The translations under genes were made by a program, and so were the position numbers. A stretch of 64,000 bases of DNA from NCBI GenBank assembly GCA_020747015.1, contig JAGTJM010000014.1, positions 682,001 through 746,000 of the forward strand, read 5' to 3'. The notes under the pieces are model-generated. The model was not told the DNA's origin. It was given only the letters and a program-made list of their open reading frames with translations, and did no database searches. Source of the stretch: Pyrenochaeta sp. MPI-SDFR-AT-0127. Taxonomy: Eukaryota > Ascomycota > Dothideomycetes > Pleosporales > Cucurbitariaceae. Below are positions 55,801 to 64,000 of the stretch, one piece after another. Each line of letters opens with the position of its first letter. Within the stretch, counting starts at the first letter, position 1.

Positions 55801-56761
55801 CCAATGATCGAACAGAGAGGAGCTCAATAAGTGCAGTGTATGTGGCTGTATCAGGAACGACCCGTCGACGGAGCATGTCGGAATAGACATCGAGAGCCTT
55901 AGGAACGACTTGATGCTTTGCCCGCGGGAGATGGATAGCCGCGGACAATAGAGCATTGTATGCAGCAACCGATGGCTTCACGCCCGAGCGTAGCATAGCC
56001 TCGAAGATAGCTGGGACCTCAGCATAGTTGCGGTTTACAGCAAGTTTCTGCAGCTGTACCGTGTACTCATCGTGGGCTTCGATGGGGCTGGTGGCAATGG
56101 TCGAATCGGTCTGGCTTAAAGTTGTCGAGTTTACTAGAGTGTCTGCAACAGTAGCAGGTGACTCTGACCGGACCTCTTCGATTGTTGAAGTCTCTTCCTC
56201 GACAGCCCTGATGGCTTCGTTGTCGGCCTTTATCTTGGCCGCTTCTTGAGCGATCAATTCATCAACCTGCGCCAAAGCGACCTTTTCCGCCTCTTCACCA
56301 CCAACGGCCTTTTTGAAATCCTCGATCTGGCTCGTGCTGTACGCACGATTGACCGCAGCACGTGCAGGGACAGGCTCTGCGACCTCTTCAATCGCAACAC
56401 TGCTTTCCTTAAGTTCAACAGCATTCTTGGAGCTAGCAGGATCCCATTCGATAAGCTTGCGGAACTGGAATTGCGACCATTCCTTGTCCTCTGTCCGCTG
56501 GTGCTTCTGCCATGCTGTGTAGTATGCAGCTAGACCTGAGTCTGGGTGCTCGTGTGAACTGGCCGCGAGCGCCTTGAGGGCACTGGTTGTAGATGACGAA
56601 GCAAAAGCATGTTGGTTTTTCAAGCCTTTGCGGAATCGGTCGTGTTGTAGGGAGGCGAGAGGGTTGTTCTGGCTGACACCAGCAACTACTGATTGAGCAT
56701 AACCGTGAGTGAAGCCTTTCGCAAGACTCTGGCGCGCGAGGTGGAAGCTCTTAAACACCAT
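52895..56761 (-). CDS. cya5: CYA5-type mitochondrial pentatricopeptide repeat protein
   Basis: Intronless, 1288 residues. The N terminus (F-K-S-F-H-L-A-R-Q-S-L-A-K) is basic and amphipathic, a likely mitochondrial presequence. PPR units are seen near residues 245-320 (F-E-A-M-L-R-S-G-V-K-P-S-V-A-A-Y-N-A-L-L) and 385-460. A denser array lies in the last 450 residues, with repeated G-V/I-x-P-T/S-x-x-Y-x-x-L/I. A Pro/Ala-rich linker sits near residue 800. Length and layout match Neurospora cya-5 and its relatives, which are needed for COX1 mRNA expression and so for cytochrome c oxidase. The exact target RNA is inferred from the family. Confidence 0.85.
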   Translation of the reverse strand: MVFKSFHLARQSLAKGFTHGYAQSVVAGVSQNNPLASLQHDRFRKGLKNQHAFASSSTTSALKALAASSHEHPDSGLAAYYTAWQKHQRTEDKEWSQFQFRKLIEWDPASSKNAVELKESSVAIEEVAEPVPARAAVNRAYSTSQIEDFKKAVGGEEAEKVALAQVDELIAQEAAKIKADNEAIRAVEEETSTIEEVRSESPATVADTLVNSTTLSQTDSTIATSPIEAHDEYTVQLQKLAVNRNYAEVPAIFEAMLRSGVKPSVAAYNALLSAAIHLPRAKHQVVPKALDVYSDMLRRRVVPDTATYTALIELLSVRSLEVVSLKQGLEEKRLRFGGMEEEGMFMLQSNETDYAILSEDGSLSVAVKLFDAAVNVESNRTFSEKTYRLLVTACAEGERVEDMVRIYSHMESQSVTPPADMFVAMIQAFGKSGDLRSAVECYDEYKALAISNDNGLVDVVRKDNDVYAALIKAYATCDRFEGGRKFLSKIESALATPEDITSVRDIVSLKAYLPEWLKNGSFQEAYIHATECLSPQARHIAMAAICIKAADRDAIEVATEAFDDLPAEVDLARPAMAMGAMHIRNGNIEAAEVFWRMLELSPTKPDFIEPTAMHSIALIGSGHAERALRQGRQMFARIRDSQSASNQAKMEIVEHIDEAIEVMGHFMMKRGIFLPPRASMELMWSMIENGGLVTPVAHHLLAGMGPEAIAQLSFEDITLLMQVQSGIILQEAETDIAHAARFAHLLEVITATGTPVNKTTSGLVEKVLVKLDRGELQHRWYSYKHPAPEAMYSPAPFAAYPVQAPATPAAPTFEDQYDPYAASTDNKGSVAITELLEKTHGRSSSHLNEALMKFKNMRRAGRHPRFFTYAKLITAAAKEDRLNLAHDILNLAKQDVPLLPQYRIVRYGWVTILDAMVAACLTCGQRDLAGRYHQDLLEMGAAPTANTFGLYITTLKESTKTFDEATEAVKIFLRAKSEGVEPSSFLYNALIGKLGKARRIDDCLFYFSEMRNLGIRPTSVTYGTIVNALCRVSDEKFAEELFEEMESMPNYKPRPAPYHSMMQFFLTTKRDRSKVLNYYERMRAKRIEPTTHTYKLLIDTYATLEPVDMEAAEKVLEQVRSAGAVPEAVHYSSLIHAKGCVMHDMEGARRLFDTVLADSRIRPQACLYQALFESMVANHQIADTEPILQDMRARGVEMTPYIANSLIHGWALANNIGKAKAIYESVSVSRREPSTYEAMTRAYMAVEDRASAMTVVNEGLSRGYPAAVAGKILELVGGGRAPVPEIAA

Positions 56762-58009
56762 TTAGGAAATGGAGCAACCCTTCAGGTAGGAAGGGTGAGA
56801 CTGGATGGAAGTCAGCACGACTGTTCCGTTGGCGACAGTGATGAAAACAACGCGACAAACGCAATTTGGAGGCTTGGGGTGGTGGCCGAGGTACAGTTTT
56901 GTTTTGCGACCAAATTTCAGTAGAATAGGCAGCAACAAAATGACTCGCGTGGGCCGGCCGAACGGTAGAGCGAAGCAATTGGCAAATGGCAGAATGCAAG
57001 GTACGTACTATTATTCTCGAGATCGCACGGCAACGTTGCAGGTTCATTTGACGACGACCGCCAAATGAACGCGCTTGAGATGATGGAAAGGAGCGCAAGG
57101 TGGGTGGGAAAATAGATGGCGCTCAGTAAGCGTTCTATTAATCTCGTACCAGAGATGGCTCGAGAGGGTCGCAAAACTATTAGGAGTAAGAGATGGCGAG
57201 TGGAAAGAAAGGCGCACTGTGGCCTGAAGAGAGGTATATTGAGCCGCGAAGGCAGACGGTTAGCGGGAGTCAGAAGGAAGATTCGAGCTCACAGCTCATA
57301 GTCGTCATGAAGGTCCGACGAGTTGCACGCTAAGGCTGCCGAAAAATATTCGCGTCTAACCGCGTTCTGGTTAACAGTAGGGGCTGAGCCGCAGACGTGT
57401 CCTCGACCGGGGAGCACAAAGTCGAGTCCGCACCAATAGGAGCAGCGGGGATCGGTGGCCATCGAGCAAGTCGGTGACGGCGAGATTGCTGGCACCGACC
57501 CGTCGAGAGCGTCCTTAGACCGCTTGATGACTCAACCAGCTCGACGAGAACGAGACGGCTGCACCCCGCCTCGAGCTTGCGCTGAAGGGGAATGGAAGCG
57601 GCAGCTGACGGCTATAATCTGCAAGGCCGGTGCCAAAGTTGACGTTCTGATGGGAGTGCTCGTCGAGTGGCAGCCGGCATCGAGCATGTGAAGCCAGCGG
57701 GAGCGCACGTGATGTAGAGAGCATCGTGACATGTCGAAATTTGACGATAAGGGGCGTCCTGAGAAGCCGAGAGAACATTCGCGGAAGAAGCGACCCACAC
57801 AGCGGCTGTCATTCGTGAGTCGCGACAAGTAGTACCCTGGAGGAGAGTTCCGGGGTGCACTTTGCGCCCCTCGCGGAGAATTGCCTCGTTGCACAGATCA
57901 CCATTCCCATCCGCCACGCTCCTCCGTTGTTACGCATATCCTTCCCCGAATCATTGTTCTTACAAATCTAATTGATCCAATTTCACTGCCACACGTCTTT
58001 CCGTCCAAC
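56762..58009. other. Divergent promoter region of CYA5-type gene and ERG8, 1.25 kb
   Basis: Open frames on both strands near 57450-57900 have Arg/Ser-rich compositions typical of GC-rich noncoding DNA. None matches a family. No tRNA passes inspection. Confidence 0.5.
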
Positions 58010-59817
58010 ATGTCCGCGACGGAGGAACCGTTGACCCACACCGCCGTGTCGTGCCCTGCAAAGGTGCTAGTCGCTGGTGGCTACCTCGTGCTCGACCGTG
58101 AATACACAGGCTTGGTATTTGGGTTAGACGCGAGGATACACACTGTCGTCGAACCTCTGAAGACCACGGCTGGCGTTTCCATCAGCCAAATCGTCGTCAC
58201 AAGCCCACAATTTCAGGGTGCGATTTGGGAATATGGCTATAGATCGCAAGGCCCAGATGATGGGATTGCCGTGACACAACTAAGTGTGTAGGTGCCAGTC
58301 TCTTCATATTCTGTCAAACGCGCTAGTCTATGTCTTTTCCCGTTCATTTCTCATTGTACTTGGTACCTCTTCGTCAAAACTTCTCACCTTGCAGATTTCG
58401 CCCAATCAGGCAACGCATCTCCCAAAGCCATCCAATCACACTGCACTCTGCATCTTGACTTCGCTTTCTTTCATTTTCCCCCAAAAGATTTTCCCAGTGG
58501 CCTCTGCACCGACCTTCTCAAACGTTCTGCATCTCCATCCTGTTCCTGGCACAAGTGATTTTCTTGTGGCTTCCAACAACGAACACATCATGTTACACAA
58601 TGAGGCGAAAGCACAATATCGATTTGTCGACCCTCAGCCACGCTGGCATCTAACAGTATTCTAGTGGCCACGAACAGTCCATATCTGCCTCCAAGAATCC
58701 CTTCATCGAAACAGCACTCACTTACGCCCTAACTTATATATGGACTCTGCAGCCCAACCAGAGAATCAAGTCGTCTTCGATCCGCATTCTTGCAGACCAG
58801 GCCTACTACTCTAATCCTGGCACTAAAAAAGCTTCGAACATTGACTTTCAGCCTACCCATGGAATAAGTCGTTTCTCAGACTTCAACGTCAGTCTCAAAG
58901 ACGCACACAAAACAGGCCTCGGATCATCTGCCGCCTTGGTGACGAGCTTCACAGCCGCGGTACTGAGTTTCTACTTACCAAAGGAGCTGTTCGATTTGAA
59001 GACGGAGAAGGGGTTAACTATTCTCCATAACCTCTCTCAGGCGAGCCACTCGTATGCCCAGGGGAAGGTAGGATCAGGTTTCGACATTGCAAGTGCAGTG
59101 TTTGGTTCCTGCCTCTACAAGCGCTTCTCACCCTCCCTTCTCAACGCACTCCCTTCACCCCGCAGCACAGGATTCGCCTCTGAACTCCGTCAACTGATAG
59201 AAGGTGACGCCTGGGACACCGAGATCCGCAAAGCAGCTATCAAAATGCCCAAGGGCTTGCGTCTCGTAATGTGTGACGTGGACTGCGGTAGCGAAACGCC
59301 TGGCATGGTTAAAAAGGTGCTGAAGTGGCGAGAGGAGAAGAAAGACGAAGCTAGTAAGGTATGGAAAGAGTTGCAGGTTGGGAATGAAGCTCTTGCGGCG
59401 GAACTCACACGTCTTGCAATTGCGGATCCGATATCCGGTGATAATAGCGAAAAATACAACAAGCTGCGCGATATTATCAGCGCAAATAGAGCGCTCATTC
59501 GACAAATGAGTGAAGCGTCCGGCGTTCCGATTGAGCCTCCACAGCAGACGCACTTACTGGACTATTGCTCGAAACTCGATGGAGTAATCGGAGGGGTAGT
59601 CCCTGGCGCAGGCGGCTTCGACGCCATCGTTCTGCTTGTCGAAGACAAAGAGGATATCGTTGCGGAACTCAAGACGTCACTAAGCAAGTACAAGGTAGAC
59701 GACACGGGAGAGGGCTTGAAGATCGGCAAGGTGGGTATCATTGGTGTCAGAGAGGAGATGGTCGGTGTTAGAGAAGAGGAGCTGAGCTTGTATCAAGAGT
59801 GGACTACGACTTCATGA
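58010..59817 (+). CDS. ERG8: Phosphomevalonate kinase ERG8
   Basis: Exons 58010-58287 and 58665-59817 give 476 residues. The donor GTAGGT and the acceptor after a CTAAC branch site give a clean join (L-S-V/G-H-E-Q). The 377-bp intron is the longest here. GHMP-kinase features: N-terminal S-C-P-A-K-V-L-V-A-G-G-Y-L-V-L-D, the ATP loop K-T-G-L-G-S-S-A-A-L-V (from K175), and G-K-V-G-S-G-F-D-I-A-S-A. The C-terminal G-A-G-G-F-D-A-I motif is also present. The enzyme phosphorylates mevalonate-5-phosphate to the diphosphate in the mevalonate pathway, feeding ergosterol, prenyl groups and dolichol. It acts in the cytosol. It is of full length and no key motif is missing. Confidence 0.94.
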
Positions 59818-60340
59818 AGCACCATGTGTGTACGCAGACTCTGCGCTCACCGCTGGCCCTTCTATGATGTGCTTACACGCCACAGGTTCCAACACCTATA
59901 ATGGACTGATGAATAACAATGACATCAATTTCAAACATAACCTACTGGCTGTGATCGTTGAGCGAGTCCCTGATTTCATGACGGATTGGCGTATCAGAAA
60001 TGCGAGCGAGTGCTCTGCTGAGTATGCAGGAGTGATGCCTGCTGCAAAATCAACAAGTCCCGTCACCCCCAATGTCGTTGAATTAAAAACAGCATCATTT
60101 CCTAGTCACAAATCGGCCTTGATTGTCTGAACTTTTTGATTCATATAGATCTTGACATGGACGCCAACCCATTTCCGTTAGAAGATCGCCCGTCCTTTCC
60201 TGACATGCTCCATCACCCCCCTGCCCCCCTCTGATATCGTGAACTAAGGGTACATTGGTGAGTCGCTAGCTTGGAAGTCCCCGGCAATGCAATGCTTCGT
60301 GAGACAAAGGAAGAAAAGATAACACCTCCGCTAAGCACAC
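59818..60340. other. Convergent intergenic region
   Basis: It holds the ERG8 and RPL35 3' ends. A 100-codon frame starting near 59828 is unsupported. No RNA gene is recognised. Confidence 0.55.
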
Positions 60341-61054
60341 CTATGCCTTGACGGCGTACTTTCGCTGGGGGAAGTGAGTCTGCTTCTTCTTCTGCTTCTC
60401 AGTGACGAGCGAGGACTCGTGCTTGCTGAGTCTTCGGCGGATGGCGCGGGTCTGCTTGGATCGGAGGTCAAGAGGAGTGTACCTGCACGTGATTAGACAA
60501 TGCTTCGTGATAAATCTTCCTTGATTGGAACGCACTTCTTGCCCTTGTAGAACAGCCTCAACTGGGCCCTCTGGTTGGCGTTGATGACAGTGAGGACCTT
60601 GGCGATGCCCTTGCGAACATCATGAATGCGGGTGAGCTTGGTGTTGGAGCCTCCGGCGACCTTAGCAGTCCTGAGCGAGATCAACTCCCTTCAATCCGTC
60701 AGTATTCCATTCCCTTCAAGTTTAGGTATTGGGCGACGCACGACTTGAGGTCGGTGAGCTGATTCGCGAGGTCATCCTTGGACTTGTTCCACAGCTGGGC
60801 GGTCTTCTGCAGCGGTTGTGAGTATGGTTGCGAGCGATGCGAACGGTTCGAGAGCGGTAAAACGTACAACTTTGGCAGACTAGGAAATGTATGTTAGCAT
60901 CTGATCCTTTTAAGCTGTATATCGTGAAGACAAATTTGCGACAGCACCACTAGTGGAGAGGTGCAATCACTTGACCCCTCCACCAACTGCGGTTCCAGCC
61001 CTGCGCAATACATTCGTCTTCACTGATTCGTAATTGAGAGCATGAACGTACCAT
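60341..61054 (-). CDS. RPL35: 60S ribosomal protein L35 (uL29)
   Basis: Exons 61054-61052, 60879-60868, 60806-60742, 60688-60536 and 60482-60341 give 124 residues, the normal length. The first coding exon is the ATG alone and the second a 12-nt micro-exon (S-A-K-V); introns are 172, 61, 53 and 53 bp. Joined, the protein has the uL29 core: [44 protein letters not shown]. The eukaryotic tail follows: [18 protein letters not shown] and [10 protein letters not shown]. It sits at the exit of the peptide tunnel on the large subunit. Five exons in 124 codons is the highest intron density in the window. It is divergent from GOS1 across 256 bp. Confidence 0.94.
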
Positions 61055-61310
61055 TTTGACTGTTTGTTAGTATGACCGGTGGTGTAGATGGGGTCTCGCG
61101 TGTCGTCTGCAGTTAACTTTTGGTGTTGGCAACGATTTCGACAGTGTGCCCGGAGCTCGCTTCCAGATTTCCCCGACGCTAGTGTCCGCCTTTGTCCTAG
61201 CGTCTTGGCCCTGCATTGCGTCGGCAAGGCAGGCGCAACGGACCTGATGATGCCAGAAACACAAGAAACATTGCTGCTGCTTCACATTTTCTCTTAACCA
61301 TCCTTCTAAT

Positions 61311-62053
61311 ATGTCGTCAACCGGTGGGGGATGGGCGCAGTTGCGCCAACAAGCACGCACTCTTGAGCAACAAGTATGCACCTTCATCCTTCAGCGGATT
61401 TAGTCGGCTTTCGCAAACCTAACGGATCTATATAGACAGAGACGCTGTTCCATACATACTCGCAATTCGGTTCGAGTGCAAACATACCCGCAAAACCTTC
61501 AGAAGAGGAACTACGGGTAGAGACAAGACTTCAAGAAGTTCTTGAACAGAGAGATGGCCTCGTAGGCCAACTATCACGACTCCTTGATTCCGAATCCGCG
61601 CACTCCTCTTCAGCCGTAAAGCAGAACAATCTCGCTAGACATCGCGAGATACTTTCAGACCACCGTCGCGAACTCGCCCGTCTCAAATCTACTCTAAGCG
61701 ACGCTCGAAACAGAGCCAACCTGCTTTCCAATGTACGCTCAGATATTGACGCATACCGGTCCGCGAATCCAGGCCAAGCGGAGGCGGACTACATGTTGGA
61801 CGAGCGGACACGGATTGACAATTCTCACAACGTAGCTGACTCGGTCCTGAGCCAAGCCTATGCTGTGCAGGAGAACTTTGGGGTTCAAAGAGAAACGCTT
61901 GCCAGCATCAACAGGAGGATAGTTGGCGCTGCGAGCCAAGTACCAGGCATCAATAGTCTGATAGGCAGGATTGGCTCAAAGAAAAGGAGGGATGGCATCA
62001 TATTAGGGGGCTTCATTGCATTCTGCTTCTTAATGCTTTTGTGGTTTAGGTGA
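61311..62053 (+). CDS. GOS1: Golgi SNARE GOS1
   Basis: Exons 61311-61373 and 61436-62053 give 226 residues. The start M-S-S-T-G-G-G-W-A-Q-L-R-Q-Q-A-R-T-L-E matches the family. The N-terminal helical region holds T-E-T-L-F-H-T-Y-S-Q-F. A SNARE helix follows (about 135-200) and then a C-terminal tail anchor G-I-I-L-G-G-F-I-A-F-C-F-L-M-L-L-W-F preceded by K-K-R-R. GOS1 is a Qb-SNARE of intra-Golgi and endosome-to-Golgi transport, acting with SED5, YKT6 and SFT1. Confidence 0.94.
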
Positions 62054-62352
62054 TCTGTTTACGGAGATCAAGGAATGGCTTTATCGAGGCCTCTTTCCTG
62101 TTGCTGTTCTTCATAATTACGGTAACCCCGGGCGTGCACCATGATGGGACGTGAGGAATGATGCGGACAGTGGATCAGGCTGCGCATGTACTCTGGATGT
62201 CTCAGCACGGATGTGCTCTATTTCTTTCGACTGGTCATGCTTTGGCGTTCAAGCGGGCTGGATAAACTCATGACTTGAACTGGGTATAGGCGAGGCATCT
62301 GACCTCTGTATGATGTACAATTATGTTTTACAGCGCTCCCCCAATTGAAGCA

Positions 62353-63303
62353 TTATTGGATGTCTCCGACCAGCTTTCGAACCCCCTTGTTCAAATCTTC
62401 CATTTCCGTGCCTTCTGCATTGCCACTCCCTGCCCAGCGAATCTTGCAATCCTCATCCACCAGATAGACATACCCCACCCTCCCATTTAAAAGTCCAATC
62501 GTCTCCCTAATCCTCTCACTGACGCCCTTTCTAATAACGAAGTATTTTCCCCAATCCTCTTTCGGGCGCACAGCTCTAAGTCGCCATTGGAAAAATGCTA
62601 TGATCCATGCTTTCATGCTGTTTTCTTCGATGTTGATGTCGACCATCTGCGCAGCTCCAGAGTATTCAGATAGCATGTTGTGGAGCTCGCTATTGGTGGA
62701 CCGCCCGGTAAAGGTTTGTGCTTGTGTCTCACCCCATTGCGAGCTATACACATTTACTACACTGATCTTGCCTTGCAAAACAGGCGTTGTATCTGCGCTC
62801 TTCTCAGCGAGGGTTTCGCCGTGGAAGTTTGGGAAGTATAGTGCTGCTTCTTTCTTGAAGATGCGCGGATTTGCCATGAATGTCTTTCCCGACCTGTACT
62901 TGCGGATGTTCTTGAAGTCACGGAAGTAATTTGTGCCCCACTTCTCCACGAGATCTTTGCGCTTTTCAAGGTTTCGTTGCGACATGGTCATGCCAGAGTA
63001 ATCTTTCTTCGTTTTAATATTACCAGTATTCTCGCCAGCTTGTGGAGCCTGTTTGAACCCGATGGGGCGACCGAGAGGCTTGGGAATGAATATGTCGTCA
63101 TCTTTGGGGTCGGGAGTAGTTGTATCTTCGGTAGGCTTAGGGTCTGTTGAAGGTCGATGGAGCGCGGGTGCGGAGGTGAAAGATCGAGTAGAGGACTGCT
63201 GTATTTGCGAACGAACCGCAATTCGCGTTCGACAGCTGAGACATATCGAAGTCGAGTTTACGAGTGCACGACGGAGTGTCACTGCTATTCTTGGTTGTAA
63301 CAT
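62353..63303 (-). CDS. ATP10: Mitochondrial ATP synthase assembly factor ATP10
   Basis: Intronless, 316 residues from M-L-Q-P-R-I-A-V-T-L-R-R. An in-frame ATG lies 144 bp upstream but adds residues that hide the presequence, so 63303 is preferred. The first 50 residues are basic and Ser/Arg-rich, typical of matrix import. The conserved part includes P-L-G-R-P-I-G-F, D-K/Y-S-G-M-T-M-S-Q-R-N-L-E-K-R, W-G-T-N-Y-F-R-D-F, K-I-S-V-V-N-V-Y-S-S-Q-W-G-E and V-G-Y-V-Y-L-V-D-E-D-C-K-I-R-W-A-G-S-G. ATP10 binds newly made Atp6 and helps join it to the Atp9 ring in the inner membrane. Confidence 0.93.
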   Translation of the reverse strand: MLQPRIAVTLRRALVNSTSICLSCRTRIAVRSQIQQSSTRSFTSAPALHRPSTDPKPTEDTTTPDPKDDDIFIPKPLGRPIGFKQAPQAGENTGNIKTKKDYSGMTMSQRNLEKRKDLVEKWGTNYFRDFKNIRKYRSGKTFMANPRIFKKEAALYFPNFHGETLAEKSADTTPVLQGKISVVNVYSSQWGETQAQTFTGRSTNSELHNMLSEYSGAAQMVDINIEENSMKAWIIAFFQWRLRAVRPKEDWGKYFVIRKGVSERIRETIGLLNGRVGYVYLVDEDCKIRWAGSGNAEGTEMEDLNKGVRKLVGDIQ

Positions 63304-63640
63304 GACTGTATGCGGAAAATTGTAATGGAGCTCGACCGATGAGATGAGCACTGCCGTAGAACACGAAAGTGGCGAACACCTCACGTGCTCGCGCGTTACC
63401 CGATGACATCCAACGCGCTGCTGCCTCGACAACGTGTCACAATCCATTCACCAGGCGCATTGCTGGCTAACATCAAGTTTGACTAGTACTTTACCTCATA
63501 GGATAAATACCTTGCGGAATTCCACCATGCCTGCCCCATCTCTCTCTCCTCACTCTTCAGGTCCGACTTCTAGATTTCGTTCACCTTGACTAGCAAATTT
63601 TTCAGAGCTCAACCGCTCAATTCCTTGTCCAGTACGCGAG
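63304..63640. other. Divergent promoter of ATP10 and the last gene
   Basis: A 337-bp space between two start codons on opposite strands. No recognised site. Confidence 0.5.
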
Positions 63641-64000
63641 ATGTCGAGTGAAGGGCTCTCAGCTAAAGAGGCATATTTCCACGAACAGGCTTTGCTTGAT
63701 CTCTCCGATGATGAACAACATTTCCCAGATACGAGCTTTGAAGCTATGGAGCGCGCATTAGCAGATTCTAAAGCGATGACTCCACCGAAGCCCTCGAAGC
63801 AGAGTATAGGATACCTGGGAGTAACTGCTAAAGAGAGAAAGGCGGACTTCGAGGCGCACACTGCCATACAGCGTGCCACTGTACGACGGGAAGGTCATAT
63901 GCTAAATGGATCGTCAACGACAAACGGGTCAATCCTTACAAATACCTCCTCGACCACCAATTCACGGGGCAAGTTAGCCTCTGACAGTGGTGATGGCAAG
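63641..64000 (+). CDS. 5' end of an unidentified gene, cut by the window end
   Basis: An ATG opens a frame of 120 codons that runs without stop to the last base. The encoded N terminus is polar and acidic (L-S-A-K-E-A-Y-F-H-E-Q-A, L-S-D-D-E-Q-H-F), then K-Q-S-I-G-Y-L-G-V-T-A-K-E-R-K and a Ser/Thr/Asn-rich stretch. It has no signal peptide or membrane helix. It looks like the disordered start of a larger nuclear or regulatory protein, but I do not recognise it. Confidence 0.6.
   Translation, partial: MSSEGLSAKEAYFHEQALLDLSDDEQHFPDTSFEAMERALADSKAMTPPKPSKQSIGYLGVTAKERKADFEAHTAIQRATVRREGHMLNGSSTTNGSILTNTSSTTNSRGKLASDSGDGK

Noticed and set aside
57400..57460. GTCGAGTCCGCACCA stretch resembling a tRNA 3' end
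   Set aside because: No cloverleaf can be drawn; eukaryotic tRNA genes do not encode CCA.
57515..57894. Overlapping minus-strand open frames upstream of ERG8
   Set aside because: Arg/Ser-rich composition in several frames at once, as expected for noncoding GC-rich DNA; no motif.
63304..63447. Upstream in-frame ATG of ATP10
   Set aside because: Would place 48 Cys/Arg-rich residues before a clear mitochondrial presequence.

Overview
This is nuclear DNA from a filamentous ascomycete (Pezizomycotina, possibly Dothideomycetes; the class is a guess). The evidence is gene density (about 26 protein genes in 64 kb), many short GT-AG introns of roughly 46 to 75 bp, and fungus-specific families: SLATT_fungal, DUF3433, PTH11-like rhodopsin-fold receptors, CYA5-type PPR protein and ATRR glycine betaine reductase. 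Spliced models were built by hand by joining reading frames at donor and acceptor sites. Starts were moved to a real ATG wherever the open frame began at another codon.

Layout. (1) 0.9-7.3 kb: three adjacent genes for secreted carbohydrate-active proteins (a DUF5695 protein, a GH30 subfamily-7-like xylanase, a GH28 exopolygalacturonase). XlnR-type GGCTAA motifs lie before the xylanase and CreA-type motifs before the GH28. (2) 9.2-12.4 kb: an RVT-like gene, a cellular single-copy reverse-transcriptase relative rather than a transposon. (3) 14.0-17.9 kb: an intronless A-T-R-R NRPS-like gene matching glycine betaine reductase (choline synthesis from betaine). (4) 18.2-26.1 kb: a SLATT two-TM protein with a long repeated helical tail, then a head-to-head pair of large membrane proteins (DUF3433, and an unnamed multi-TM glycoprotein-like family). 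(5) 27.3-31.4 kb: a cytochrome P450 divergent from a PTH11-like seven-TM protein. (6) 32.3-37.1 kb: a compact RNA-processing block, SYF2, ESF2, CWC25, KIN17. (7) 37.4-42.6 kb: FAT1-type acyl-CoA synthetase and a 14-TM-type MFS transporter. (8) 44.0-52.2 kb: DUF92/TMEM19, proteasome chaperone UMP1, a prenylated ubiquitin-fold protein (MUB/UBL3 type), a conserved fungal protein of unknown role, and a 2EXR/F-box-like protein. (9) 52.9-64.0 kb: housekeeping block with CYA5-type PPR protein, ERG8, RPL35, GOS1, ATP10 and a gene cut by the window end.

The first 31 kb is accessory-flavoured (plant cell-wall attack, conflict or membrane families, P450, receptor) with long gaps of 0.9-2 kb. From 32 kb the content is mostly housekeeping with short intergenic distances in places. 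I saw no transposon, tRNA, rRNA or CRISPR, and no convincing secondary-metabolite cluster. No wholly new multi-gene system is evident. The least characterised items are the SLATT protein with six 18-residue repeats, the RVT gene, and the divergent membrane-protein pair.
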